A stretch of DNA of 45,304 nucleotides, taken from contig JAQGIP010000092.1 of NCBI GenBank assembly GCA_028291055.1, positions 1 to 45,304 of the forward strand, written 5' to 3'. Position numbers and translations under genes: made by a program. Source of the DNA: Caulobacter sp. (GTDB lineage: Bacteria; Pseudomonadota; Alphaproteobacteria; Caulobacterales; Caulobacteraceae). Each line of letters opens with the position of its first letter. Position 1 is the stretch's first letter. The notes beneath the pieces were generated by a model. It did not search any database, was not told the origin of the DNA, and worked only from the letters and a program-made list of their open reading frames with translations. Shown here piece after piece: positions 34,664-43,938 of the stretch.

Positions 34664-35338
34664 ATGGCCCTGCCCCGCGCGCCCCTCGCCGTCGTCTTCG
34701 ACATGGACGGCCTGATCTTCGACAGCGAAAGCCTCTACCGCGACGCCATGGTCGCCGCCGCCGCCGTCCGCGGCCACGACATGCCCCTGCCCCTGTTCCT
34801 CAGCATGGTGGGCCTGCCGGGCGCCGACAGCCGCGCCGTCATGCTCGGCCACTTCGGCCCCGACTTCGACGTCGACGCCTTCTGGGCCGCCTCCTCGGAA
34901 CACTTCTACGAGATGGCCAAATCCCAACTGGCCCTGAAGACCGGCGTCGTCGAACTGCTCGACACCCTCGACGCGCTGAACCTCCCGCGCGCCATCGCCA
35001 CCTCCTCACGCCACCAGGACGCCGAGCACCACCTGGCCCACGCCGGCATCCGCGAGCGCTTCCACGCCGTCATCGCCCAGGGCGACTACGCCAACGGCAA
35101 ACCCGCCCCCGATCCCTTCCTGGCGGCGGCCGAGCGCCTCGGCGTCTCTCCCGAAAACTGCCTCGCCCTCGAGGACAGCCATAACGGCGTGCGCGCCGCC
35201 GCCTCCGCCGGCATGATGACCATCATGGTCCCCGACCTGCTGTCGCCCACCGAAGAGATCGAGGCGCTGTGCCGCCACATCGCCGCCGACCTGCACGAGG
35301 TGGAGGTGCTGGTGCGGGAAGCGTGGCGGGATCGTTAG
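34664..35338 (+). CDS. HAD-superfamily phosphatase (subfamily IA)
   Basis: A 224-residue soluble hydrolase. Motif I is VVFDMDGLIFDSESL, with nucleophile Asp13 and acid/base Asp15. A helical cap lies at about 25-85. Motif II is AIATSS, then the Lys of KPAPDPFLAAAERLG and motif III/IV ALEDSHNGVRAAASAGM. This is the beta-phosphoglucomutase-like/pyrophosphatase-type layout, acting on small phosphorylated metabolites. The ATG at 34664 is preferred; an ATG at 34634 and a GTG at 34544 are also in frame, and none has a strong ribosome binding site. It is divergent from the ast operon. Confidence 0.92.
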   Translation: MALPRAPLAVVFDMDGLIFDSESLYRDAMVAAAAVRGHDMPLPLFLSMVGLPGADSRAVMLGHFGPDFDVDAFWAASSEHFYEMAKSQLALKTGVVELLDTLDALNLPRAIATSSRHQDAEHHLAHAGIRERFHAVIAQGDYANGKPAPDPFLAAAERLGVSPENCLALEDSHNGVRAAASAGMMTIMVPDLLSPTEEIEALCRHIAADLHEVEVLVREAWRDR

Positions 35339-35350
35339 CCACCCCTTCTT

Positions 35351-35386
35351 CTCCGCTCATCCCGGCTTTCGCCGGGATGAGCGGAG
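35351..35386. terminator. hairpin between convergent genes (bidirectional terminator or REP)
   Basis: A perfect 16-bp stem, CTCCGCTCATCCCGGC / GCCGGGATGAGCGGAG, with a TTTC loop lies 12 bases after the HAD gene and 24 bases before the tamB stop. There is no clear T-run on either side. The CCCGGCTTTCGCCGGGATGA core recurs as an interspersed hairpin in many alphaproteobacteria, so it may be a repeat that also acts as a terminator. Confidence 0.6.
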
Positions 35387-35410
35387 GGTTGCGGGAGCGG
35401 CCGGCCCGCC

Positions 35411-38400
35411 TCAATAATCCTTGCGCCACCGGACCGACAGCTTCGCATCCCCCTGCCCAGCGATCTTCGACACGATCGACAGGCTCTTCTGCACCCGCCA
35501 TTCCACCTGCGCCGCCGGCCCCTCGCGCCCGCCGCCGATGATCTCCAGATAGACGTCGTCGGTCAGATACTTGCCCCCGGCGATGGTCATCCCCGACTCC
35601 CCGCCCGCGAACGCCAGCCGGTCCAGCCCCGCCAGGTTGCGCAAGCCGCCCACCAGGTCGAACCCGCCGCCGCCCGCCAGGGCCGACACCGCCGAGGCCA
35701 GCTGGGCCGCCTCCAACGGCGACAGCTGCGAGGCCGAGGCCCCGAACAGCACCTGCGACAGGATCTCGTCCTGCGGCAGCGACGGCGACGACGTCAGGGT
35801 GATCTGCGGCTTGGCCGCCGTGCCCTGGATGCGCACGCTGGCGGTCAAGGTCGGGTCTTCCCGCGTGGCCGTCAGGTCCAGCCGGATGCGCTCGGGCGCC
35901 GTCGACAGGGTCACCGTGCCGCGCGTGTCGAAGATGAAGCGCTTGCCCGCGAAGTCGTAGTCGCCCCGCACCACCCGCGCCGTCCCGTCCAGCACCGGCG
36001 CCGAGGTCGTGCCGCCGACGTGCGCATTGACCGACAGCTCCAGGTCCAGCCCGCGCCCCTTGAGGAAGATGCCGCGCGGCGCCTTCAGGCTGACGTCCAG
36101 CGCCACCGTCGGCCCGGTCCTGGGCTTGACCTCGATGCCCCGCGCCACGCCCTCCGGCCGGTTGATCTCGATCACCTTCATCGGCGTCACGCCCGACGGC
36201 ACCGGCGGATTGGCCGCCACGTCCGCCCGATCGACCACCAGCGCGCCCGCGATCTTCAGATTGCCGTCCGTGCCCCGGCTCACCGTCGTGTCGCCCGACG
36301 CCGTCACCGTCGCGGTATCGTTCTCGACCAGCCGGAAATGCTTCAACGTCATGCGGAAGCTGGACTCCACATTGCGGTACAGGCTGGCCCGGCCCGACCC
36401 GCTCAGCGTGCCCCCATGCCCATCGGTGGCGGTGGCCGTGTGGATATCGACGGCGTTGTCCTTGAACTCCGCGTCCAGCGCCACGTCCTGCAGCTTCAGG
36501 CCGATGTCGGTGTCATAGAACTTGCCCCCGGCCAGAGTGGCCCGGCCCAGGATGCGCGGGTCGGCCAGCGTCCCGGCCATGATCCCATTGACGGTCACAT
36601 TGCCCGACAGCCCCCGGTCACCGCCCACCAGCAGGTCCCACACCGGCTTGATCTCGCCGGCCACCGAGAAGGTCCCCTGCATCGGCCGCTTGCGGTTGAT
36701 GGCCAGGTGCAGCGGCGAGGCCGAGGCCTCCACGGGAAACACCACGCTGCCGCTGCCTTTAAGCCCCTGATCCCCCGTGGCCGTCAGTTCCATCGACAGG
36801 CTCTGGTCGTTGAGCCGCGCCTTGAACACCCCGTCCAGCGTCGGCCCGCCCTTGCCCCCACGCGCCTTCACCTTGCTCAGGTTGGCGTCCAGGGCGCCGG
36901 TCAGCCGCGCGCCGGAACCCTCCAGCACCAAGGTCGCGTCCATCTGCCCCGCCAGGTCCTCGTTGACCGCGCCCAGCCCCACATTGACCAGCTTGGCCCG
37001 CACCTCGGCGCTCGACCCCAGCCGCGCATCGATCTGCGCGCTGCCGCCCTGGACGGCCAAGTTCAGGTGCGCCGTCTGCTCGGCCCCGCCGAACACCACC
37101 CGCGCGGTATCGATGGTCTTGAAGTCCACCCGCCCGAACTTGCCCGACCCGTCCAGAGTCAGCTCATAGCCCGGATGGCGCTCGGTCAGCAGGCCCGAAC
37201 CATTGATCGTCCAGGCCCCCGTGGGCACATCGCCCGCCGCCTGGATCGTCACCGGCAACCGCGCCAGCGGCCCGTTGGCGGCGATATGGGCGCTCTTCAG
37301 GTGCAGCCCGCCGTCGCGCAACGTCGCGTCCTTGGCCGTCAGGTCGAGCACCGCCTGGGGCCCGCCCGCCGCATCGGCGATCCGCACGGCGCCCACCACC
37401 GAGCCGCGCGTCAGCAGCAGGCCCGGCCCCACGGCCACATTGAGATCGGCGGTCGAAGGCTCGCCCTTGCGCAACGACAGCGACCCCAGCGCCTTCACCC
37501 CGCCCGCGTCGGCGTCCAGCCCGGTCAGGTCGATGCCCGCCGTCGTGAACCGGAAGGCCGACTTGGCCCGCGCGGGGCCATAGGTGGTGTCCGCCGTGAC
37601 CGCCACCTGCCCGTCCGTGCCGTTCGGCCCATGCACGAAGCTCAACACCACGTGCGCATTGGCCAGCGGCAGTCTCGGCAGGTCTATGGAGTCGAAATCC
37701 GCCAGCAGGTCCGCGCGCGGATTGGTCAGCGTTCCGGTCAGCGCGCCCGTGCCCTTGGCCTTGCCGGCGATCTCCACCGGCCCGGCCTGGAAGGGCCCCT
37801 GCGCATTCCAGTCCAGCTTGAAGTTCAGCCCCCCGGCCTTGCCCAGGATACCCGCCGCCCGCACCGACCCGGCCTGGCCGTCCAGCGTCGATTCCGCCAC
37901 CTGCACCGCGCCGTCGGCGCCGTAGCTGGCCTTGGCCCGCAACCGAGGCGTCGGCCCCACCAGCCGGTCCAGTTCCGCCATGCCGGACGCAAAGCCCGCG
38001 CCCTTGGCGTCCACGCTGAACACCCACGGCTTGCCCGCGCCGCCCTGCGACGCCGACCAGCTGCCGGCCACCTGGCCCTTGGCCCCGGCCCGCGCCACCG
38101 ACAGGTTCGAAACCGTCGCCTTGCCTGAGAAGTCCAGCCCGCCGAACAGCCCGCGCGACCCGCTGGCGTCCACCTGAAGCCCCGCCCCCTGGGCCTTGAT
38201 ATCCTTCAGCAAGATGCGCCCGTCGGCCAGCCGCTGGGCCACCACATGCGCATGTGGCCGCGCCCCCAACAACGCCGCCAGCGTCCCCTGCCCCGACCCG
38301 CCCTCGCCGGTCAGGTCGGTGGTGATCGAAAGCTCGCCCTTGAGCATGGCCACCGCGATCGGCCCCGACACCTTGGCCAAGTGATAGCCCATCTCGCTCA

Positions 38401-39601
38401 AGCCCCCGGCCTGGGCCGCGCCCACCGCCGACCAGCTGATCGCATCGCCCTTCACCACCCCGGCGAAGGCCACCGGCCCCAGCTTGGGCTGGCTGACGAT
38501 CCGCGCCATCTCGCCCACCGAGGCATTGACCCTCAACCCGCCGGGCCCGGTCATCCGCTTGCCGACATCCGCCTCGCCGACCGCGGTGGCGTGCAGGTTC
38601 TCCGCATCCACCCGCGCATCCAGCGCATAGAGGCCGGTGGGCGATTTGGCCCCACCGATCACGACACGCGCGCTCGGTCCGAACATCTTCACATAGGGGG
38701 TCATCAGGCTCGACGCCGACAGCTGCGCCTGGGCCGTCACCGCCCCGCCGCGCGGGCTCCACGCCCCCTTGGCCCATAGCGGGATAGAGGCGCCGGAATG
38801 GGTTTCCACCGACAGCTGGCCCGCATGGATCGTGCCGTTGACCCGCGCCTTCAGCGAGAAGGGTTGCTTGACCGGCAGCCCCAGCGCCCCGGCGATGCCG
38901 CCCCCCGCGCCCTCCTGCGCGTCTGCGGCCACCAGCAGCGCATCCTTCTGCCCCAGGTCGAACTTCGCCGACGCGAAGTCGCCCGCGTGCAACAGGCTGT
39001 TGGCCGACACCGCCCCCTTGGCCCCGCCGATGCGCGGCACATCCACATTGCCCGCGACGTCATAGAGCCCGCGCACCCCGCCACTGAACTCCGGCAGGAA
39101 TTCCAGCCGTGTCTTGAAGGCGTCGATATGGGCCGACACCGGCGCGGCGCTCGACACGCTCTTCGGCGTCAACGTGGGCCGCTTCAGCACCCGCACATCC
39201 CCGGCCGAAATGGCCGTGGCGTGGAACTTCCGCACGAACAGCTCCATCGGCTTCCAGGCGACGGAGACATTGTGCGCCTCGACCCACACGCCCTTCTCGT
39301 CGGCAATGGTCACGTGCCGGACCTGGAAGGTCCCCCACACATTGCCGCTCAGCCCCTCGATCTTCAGCTTGCCGAACCGCCCGATCTTCAACCCGCTGGC
39401 CTGGGCCTCGAGGAACAGCCGCCCCTGCGGCGTCAGCACGCCGAACCCGACCAGCGACCCGGTCAGCAGCGCCACGACCGCCACCACGGCCAGGCACCAC
39501 GCGACCAGCGCGCCCGGACCCAGGCGCGGCAGTCGCCAACCCTTGCGGGGCGGCCCCGGCGCGGGCGCCTCGGCGGGCGAAATGGCGGGCGTGTCGCTCA
39601 A
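35411..39601 (-). CDS. tamB: translocation and assembly module inner-membrane subunit TamB
   Basis: A 1396-residue AsmA-like envelope protein. One N-terminal transmembrane helix (about 33-55, LVAWCLAVVAVVALLTGSLV) anchors a very long periplasmic beta-rich region. The C-terminal TamB (DUF490) domain follows, with GTTSAPVLDGTARVVRGDYD, FAGKRFIFDTRGTV, LTASVRIQGTAAKPQITLTS and LSQVLFGASASQLSPLEAAQ; the protein ends in WRKDY. It spans the periplasm and works with TamA in outer-membrane protein and lipid handling. The ATG overlaps the tamA stop (ATGA). The length is in the usual range of 1200-1500. Confidence 0.96.
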   Translation of the reverse strand: MSDTPAISPAEAPAPGPPRKGWRLPRLGPGALVAWCLAVVAVVALLTGSLVGFGVLTPQGRLFLEAQASGLKIGRFGKLKIEGLSGNVWGTFQVRHVTIADEKGVWVEAHNVSVAWKPMELFVRKFHATAISAGDVRVLKRPTLTPKSVSSAAPVSAHIDAFKTRLEFLPEFSGGVRGLYDVAGNVDVPRIGGAKGAVSANSLLHAGDFASAKFDLGQKDALLVAADAQEGAGGGIAGALGLPVKQPFSLKARVNGTIHAGQLSVETHSGASIPLWAKGAWSPRGGAVTAQAQLSASSLMTPYVKMFGPSARVVIGGAKSPTGLYALDARVDAENLHATAVGEADVGKRMTGPGGLRVNASVGEMARIVSQPKLGPVAFAGVVKGDAISWSAVGAAQAGGLSEMGYHLAKVSGPIAVAMLKGELSITTDLTGEGGSGQGTLAALLGARPHAHVVAQRLADGRILLKDIKAQGAGLQVDASGSRGLFGGLDFSGKATVSNLSVARAGAKGQVAGSWSASQGGAGKPWVFSVDAKGAGFASGMAELDRLVGPTPRLRAKASYGADGAVQVAESTLDGQAGSVRAAGILGKAGGLNFKLDWNAQGPFQAGPVEIAGKAKGTGALTGTLTNPRADLLADFDSIDLPRLPLANAHVVLSFVHGPNGTDGQVAVTADTTYGPARAKSAFRFTTAGIDLTGLDADAGGVKALGSLSLRKGEPSTADLNVAVGPGLLLTRGSVVGAVRIADAAGGPQAVLDLTAKDATLRDGGLHLKSAHIAANGPLARLPVTIQAAGDVPTGAWTINGSGLLTERHPGYELTLDGSGKFGRVDFKTIDTARVVFGGAEQTAHLNLAVQGGSAQIDARLGSSAEVRAKLVNVGLGAVNEDLAGQMDATLVLEGSGARLTGALDANLSKVKARGGKGGPTLDGVFKARLNDQSLSMELTATGDQGLKGSGSVVFPVEASASPLHLAINRKRPMQGTFSVAGEIKPVWDLLVGGDRGLSGNVTVNGIMAGTLADPRILGRATLAGGKFYDTDIGLKLQDVALDAEFKDNAVDIHTATATDGHGGTLSGSGRASLYRNVESSFRMTLKHFRLVENDTATVTASGDTTVSRGTDGNLKIAGALVVDRADVAANPPVPSGVTPMKVIEINRPEGVARGIEVKPRTGPTVALDVSLKAPRGIFLKGRGLDLELSVNAHVGGTTSAPVLDGTARVVRGDYDFAGKRFIFDTRGTVTLSTAPERIRLDLTATREDPTLTASVRIQGTAAKPQITLTSSPSLPQDEILSQVLFGASASQLSPLEAAQLASAVSALAGGGGFDLVGGLRNLAGLDRLAFAGGESGMTIAGGKYLTDDVYLEIIGGGREGPAAQVEWRVQKSLSIVSKIAGQGDAKLSVRWRKDY

Positions 39602-41397
39602 AACGCCTGCCCGATGCTGAGATAGATCTGGAAGGCCGGATCACCCTCGCGCTTGTTCAGCGGCACGGCGATATCGGCCCGGATCGGCCCGAAGCCCAGG
39701 TTGTAGCGAACCCCGAACCCGGCCCCGACGCTGAAGTCGCGCGGGTCGGGCGTCACATGCGTGCCCACCGCGCCGGCGTCCACGAACGCCACCGCCGACC
39801 AGTTGCCCACCACCTTGCGGCGCAGCTCCACCGAGGTCTCCATCAGCGACAGCCCGCCCTGGGGGGTGTTGTCGACCAGCCGCGGCCCCACGGCCTGCCA
39901 GGCATAGCCCCGCACCGACCCGCCGCCGCCCGCATAGAAGCGCCGGTTGGACGGCACCTGGGGGATGTTGCCGCCGATGATCGAGCCCACCCGCACGCGG
40001 CCGGCAATCACCGTGTCGCCCTTGGGATCGAGCGGAATGTAGAGGCTGCCCTGCCCCTGGGCCTTCAGATAGGGCAGTTGCACATCGCCGGTCATCAGGG
40101 TGGGCTCAAGCCGCGCCTCCACCCGCCAGCCCCGCTTTGGGTCCAGCGGATCGTTGGAGCGGTCCAGCGCCACGGCCCCCAGAACGGCCGCCGTCAAAAC
40201 CGTGCGGTTTTGGCCGATGACCACCACATTGCCCACCGCCACCTTGTCCGCCGTGCGGCTGTAATCCAGCGTCGCGCCATAGGTGAAGTAGGAGGTCTTG
40301 CCCCAGCGCCGGGTCAGGTCGGCGCGCACGCCCACGCCCACGTCGTTGTAGGCGTCCGTATTGTCCGAATAGGGCCCGGCCCCGATGCGCAGGGTCTGCT
40401 CGGGCCGCCGCCAATGCGGCAGCGTCAGCTCCACATCCAGGCGGTTGCCGATCTGCGCCACGCGGCCCAGCACCGTCAGGGTGTCGGCCCGGCCCAGCCG
40501 GTTGTAGCTGATCCAGCGCCCGTCCAGTCCGATGCCCTCGCTGGTTGAATAGCCGGCGCCCGCCTCGATGGTATGCGGCTTGCGGTCCGACAGGCTGACC
40601 AGCACCGGGCGGCGCCCATCCGCGTCCGTCTTGTCCTTGCCCTCCAACGCCACGGTGACGCTGTCATAGACGCCCGTGTCGCGCAGCCGCCGCTCCAGCT
40701 CCGCCACCCGGTCGGGATTATAACGGTCGCCCGGCTTCCAGGGCGCCAGCCGCGCCAGCCACGCGGCATTTGTCCGTCCCGGCTTCTCCAGCTCCAGCCC
40801 GTCCAGCAGCACCAGCGCGCCGCTGTCGATGACGAAGGTCGGCTGCACGGTGGTCACCGCATGGTCGACCGTCACCCGCCGCTCGCCCGCCACGGCGTCC
40901 GCATAGCCGCGCTTCTGCAGCGAGGCCATGATCCGCCCCTCGGCGCCCAGCACCTCGGCGGCCCGGCCCGGCCCGCCGATGGTCAGGCCCATGATCTGCT
41001 CGGCCGCCGCCTGCGCGCGGGCCTCCGGCGCCGTGGCCACCCACTCGATCTGCGGATCGTCGAAGGTGAAGCGCTTGCCCGGATCGACCCGGACGATGGG
41101 GATGTTGTTGTCGTCGTCGGAGACGTCCGGCTCCACGTCGTAGGCGTAGTAGCCCTCCGAACGCAGCACCGCGATGATCGCCTCGCCCGCCGTGGTCGCG
41201 CGCCGCCGGGCCTCGAAGCGGGTCTGCGGCGGGTTTTTGGTCGTGCCCACCGCCTGCTGAAGGGCGTCGCGCAGCTTGCGGTCGCTGACCCCCTCGATCC
41301 GCGCCTTGGGCTCCTCCGCGGCCATCGCGGCGTGCGGAAGCGCCACATAGGCGGTGGCCGTCAAGACGGCGGCCAGGGCGGAGCGGAGTCGTAGCAA
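39598..41397 (-). CDS. tamA: outer-membrane assembly factor TamA (BamA/Omp85 family)
   Basis: A protein of about 599 residues: signal peptide (LRLRSALAAVLTATAYVALP, cleavage after AAMA), three POTRA-like repeats (about 50-280) and a 16-stranded barrel. The barrel carries RRFYAGGGGSVRGYAWQAVG and ends GDPAFQIYLSIGQAF with the C-terminal Phe of barrel proteins. I prefer the TTG at 41397, with AGGGAAG about 9 bases upstream, over the GTG at 41463, which has no ribosome binding site and would put 22 charged residues ahead of the signal peptide. It is first in the tamA-tamB operon and divergent from an SDR gene. Confidence 0.94.
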   Translation of the reverse strand: MLRLRSALAAVLTATAYVALPHAAMAAEEPKARIEGVSDRKLRDALQQAVGTTKNPPQTRFEARRRATTAGEAIIAVLRSEGYYAYDVEPDVSDDDNNIPIVRVDPGKRFTFDDPQIEWVATAPEARAQAAAEQIMGLTIGGPGRAAEVLGAEGRIMASLQKRGYADAVAGERRVTVDHAVTTVQPTFVIDSGALVLLDGLELEKPGRTNAAWLARLAPWKPGDRYNPDRVAELERRLRDTGVYDSVTVALEGKDKTDADGRRPVLVSLSDRKPHTIEAGAGYSTSEGIGLDGRWISYNRLGRADTLTVLGRVAQIGNRLDVELTLPHWRRPEQTLRIGAGPYSDNTDAYNDVGVGVRADLTRRWGKTSYFTYGATLDYSRTADKVAVGNVVVIGQNRTVLTAAVLGAVALDRSNDPLDPKRGWRVEARLEPTLMTGDVQLPYLKAQGQGSLYIPLDPKGDTVIAGRVRVGSIIGGNIPQVPSNRRFYAGGGGSVRGYAWQAVGPRLVDNTPQGGLSLMETSVELRRKVVGNWSAVAFVDAGAVGTHVTPDPRDFSVGAGFGVRYNLGFGPIRADIAVPLNKREGDPAFQIYLSIGQAF

Positions 41398-41528
41398 GCG
41401 GTCGTCTTCCCTGTCGCGCGCCCCCGCGCTCACAGGTCTACTAGGCCGATTCCGCGAAGTCACGGGACGAGAGCGGAGAACTACGCACCTGCTGACGCGT
41501 TTCTGGGCCAGTCCTCCAGGAGCGCCCC

Positions 41529-42530
41529 ATGTCCGCCAATCAGACCCAAGCCGACCAGACCGCCGCCGAGCAGCGCGCCATCCAGAAGCAGGTGGACGAG
41601 GCCGACAAGCGCGCCAAGGAGAGCAAGTCCTTCAAGGAGGACGATGAAGGCGGGGCCATGCAGGCCGGCGCCCGGCGCTATCCCGAGCCGCCGCTCCCCG
41701 CCCAGCATATGGCCAAGCCCGGCTCCGAGGCGGACCTTGAGCTCAAGCCCATGTACGACGCGCCCTACTACAAGGGCTCCGGCAAGCTCGAAGGCAAGGT
41801 CGCCCTGATCACCGGCGCCGACTCCGGCATCGGCCGCTCGGTGGCCGTCCTCTACGCCCGCGAAGGCGCCGACGTCGCGGTGATGTACCTCAACGAAGAC
41901 GAGGACGCCGCCGAGACCAAGGCGGCCGTGGAAAAGGAAGGCCGCCGTTGCGTCCTGATCAGCGGCGACGTGCGCGACCGCGCCTTCTGCTTCGGCGCGG
42001 TGGAAAAGGTGGTCGCCGAACTCGGCGGCCTCGACATCCTGGTCAACAACGCCGCCTTCCAGGTCCATTCGCCCAGCTTCGAGGAGCTGACCGAGGAACA
42101 TTTCGACGAGACGCTGAAGACCAACCTCTACGGCTATTTCCACATGTGCCAGGCCGCCGTGCCGCACATGAAGCCGGGCTCGGCCATCGTCAACTCCGGC
42201 TCGGTCACCGGTCTGATGGGCAACAAGGACCTGCTCGACTACTCCACCACCAAGGGCGGCATCCACGCCTTCACCCGCTCACTCTCGACCCACCTGATCC
42301 CCAAGGGCATCCGCGTAAACGCGGTCGCGCCCGGCCCGGTCTGGACGCCCCTGAACCCCAGCGACAAGCAGGCCGAAGAGGTCGCGAAGTTCGGCGCCGA
42401 CACCCCCATGGGCCGCCCCGCCCAGCCGGAGGAACTGGCCCCCGCCTACGTCTTCCTGGCCTCGCCCCAGCTCTCCAGCTACATCACCGGCGAGATCCTG
42501 CCGGTGATCGGCGGATACAGCAGCCGCTGA
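41529..42530 (+). CDS. SDR oxidoreductase with N-terminal stress-type extension
   Basis: A 333-residue protein. A charged, disordered N-terminus of about 85 residues (KQVDEADKRAKESKSFKEDD, then YPEPPLPAQHMAKPGSEADL) precedes a classical SDR domain. That domain has TGADSGIGRSVA, DILVNNAA, the catalytic Ser in VNSGSVTG and YSTTKGG (YxxxK). The C-terminus is ITGEILPVIGGYSSR. This layout matches the YhdF/GS39-type dehydrogenases often linked to general stress responses. GGAG lies 8 bases before the ATG. The substrate is unknown. It is monocistronic and convergent with the VOC gene. Confidence 0.94.
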   Translation: MSANQTQADQTAAEQRAIQKQVDEADKRAKESKSFKEDDEGGAMQAGARRYPEPPLPAQHMAKPGSEADLELKPMYDAPYYKGSGKLEGKVALITGADSGIGRSVAVLYAREGADVAVMYLNEDEDAAETKAAVEKEGRRCVLISGDVRDRAFCFGAVEKVVAELGGLDILVNNAAFQVHSPSFEELTEEHFDETLKTNLYGYFHMCQAAVPHMKPGSAIVNSGSVTGLMGNKDLLDYSTTKGGIHAFTRSLSTHLIPKGIRVNAVAPGPVWTPLNPSDKQAEEVAKFGADTPMGRPAQPEELAPAYVFLASPQLSSYITGEILPVIGGYSSR

Positions 42531-42560
42531 CTGAAGACCTCAAATCACCTCTCCCATTCG

Positions 42561-42950
42561 TCATCGCGTGACGGGCTTCGCCTCATAGGCCATGGCGCCC
42601 ACGTCATTGCCCTCGGTGTCCAGGAAGCGGATCAGAGTGCCGACGGTGGGAATGGGCGCCTTGGGCATGGTCAGCGTGCCTCCGTTCGCCTCGACGGCGG
42701 CGATCACCGCATCCAGATCGTCCACCGCGAAGGTCGGCTCAAAGCCATTGAGGCCCGTCCCGGCGCGCGGCGTCTGGCGTTTGTGCATCAGCCCCTGGAT
42801 GCCCGGGTCGGCCTCGTCGCCGGTATGGATCAGATAGAAGCCGGGCGGCCCCCAGGGTTCGAAACTCCAACCGAACACCGCCTCATAGAAGCGGCGGGCC
42901 CGGTCGACATCGTCGACGTGAACAGCGAAGGACGCGAGGTTGTTTGCCAT
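42561..42950 (-). CDS. VOC-family (glyoxalase-like) protein
   Basis: A 129-residue protein with the two beta-alpha-beta-beta-beta modules of the vicinal oxygen chelate fold. The first has FAVHVDDVDRARRFYEAVFG and WSFEPWGPPGFYLI; the second has PTFAVDDLDAVIAAVEANGG and a late FLDTEGNDVGAMAY. One possible metal ligand (His23-type) and a Glu (TEGN) are seen, but the full set is not convincing, so it may bind rather than turn over a ligand. The Met at 42950 is the family-like start. It is divergent from the AraC regulator, 56 bases away. Confidence 0.9.
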   Translation of the reverse strand: MANNLASFAVHVDDVDRARRFYEAVFGWSFEPWGPPGFYLIHTGDEADPGIQGLMHKRQTPRAGTGLNGFEPTFAVDDLDAVIAAVEANGGTLTMPKAPIPTVGTLIRFLDTEGNDVGAMAYEAKPVTR

Positions 42951-43006
42951 GGACGCCAGACTGTTCCCCTCGCCCGCTCGCCGCAATGCCGCTAGATTGA
43001 CTTTCG

Positions 43007-43774
43007 ATGTCGCAAAAACGGCGCACGGCGGCCGATGAGCCCTTCTTCCTGGTGCGCAGCCTGGCGGCCGAGCACGCCTCGGGCCAATCCACCAGCCGCC
43101 ACGGCCACGACTGGGGCCAGCTGATCTACGCCGCCGCCGGCGTCTGTACGGTGTGGACCGAGGCCGGCTCCTGGATCGCCCCGCCGCACTGGGCCGTCTG
43201 GGTCCCCGCCGGCGTCACCCATTCGATCCGTTTCGCGGGATCGGCCGCCCTGCGCACCCTCTATCTGCGGCCCGACCTGGCGCTAGGCCTGCCGGCGGAG
43301 TGCGGCGTGATCACGGTCTCGCCGCTGCTGCGCGAACTCATCGTCCGCGCGGTCGGCCACGGCATGCTGGACGCGCGCGACGCCACGGACCGGGCGTTGG
43401 CCCATCTGATCGTCGGCGAATGCCACCACGCGCCCGCCCCGCCCTTCGACCTGGCCACACCGACCAGCGAGGCCTGCCGCCGCGCCGTCAGCCTGTTCCA
43501 AACAGGCGATGGCAGCCTGACCACCGCCGCGATCGCGCGCCAGGTGGGGCTCAGCACCCGCAGCCTGGAGCGCCGCTTCCGGCTGGAAACCGGCGTGACG
43601 CTCGGCCAGTGGCGCCGCCAGGCCGCGCTGCTGGCGGCCCTCCAGGTCCTGGCCCTCGGCAAGCCGGTCAAGACGGCGGCCGAGACCGCCGGCTACCGCA
43701 CGGCCAGCGCCTTCGTGGCCGCCTTCCACGCCAACTTCGGCACGACGCCCGGCCGCTACTTCCAGCCTTCGTGA
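43007..43774 (+). CDS. AraC-family transcriptional regulator
   Basis: A 255-residue regulator. The N-terminal cupin-like sensor domain contains SRHGHDWGQLIYAAAG and VWVPAGVTHSIRF. The C-terminal double helix-turn-helix (about 155-255) contains TTAAIARQVGLSTRSLERRF, GVTLGQWRRQAALLAALQVL and, at the end, AGYRTASAFVAAFHANFGTT. It resembles the cupin-AraC group that often controls a neighbouring transporter or enzyme; here the divergent VOC gene is the obvious candidate. No effector can be named. After its stop, 164 bases hold no gene I can see. Confidence 0.94.
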   Translation: MSQKRRTAADEPFFLVRSLAAEHASGQSTSRHGHDWGQLIYAAAGVCTVWTEAGSWIAPPHWAVWVPAGVTHSIRFAGSAALRTLYLRPDLALGLPAECGVITVSPLLRELIVRAVGHGMLDARDATDRALAHLIVGECHHAPAPPFDLATPTSEACRRAVSLFQTGDGSLTTAAIARQVGLSTRSLERRFRLETGVTLGQWRRQAALLAALQVLALGKPVKTAAETAGYRTASAFVAAFHANFGTTPGRYFQPS

Positions 43775-43938
43775 GGCCGGCCGCCCGCAAGCGCCTTCCC
43801 ACCCCGCCATAAACTTGCACAAATGACGGGCAGTCCCCGATCAGGCGCGAGTCGATGGCCGAAAGGCGCGTAGGCTGGCCCGACGGATGGCTAGGGTCGC
43901 CTGACAAGCGGCGGCATAGGGCGAGGTTGGGAAGACGC

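Noticed and set aside
36020..38128. 700-codon plus-strand open frame inside tamB
   Set aside because: It has Arg/Gln/Pro-rich composition without motifs, and tamB on the other strand is full length with its C-terminal domain intact.
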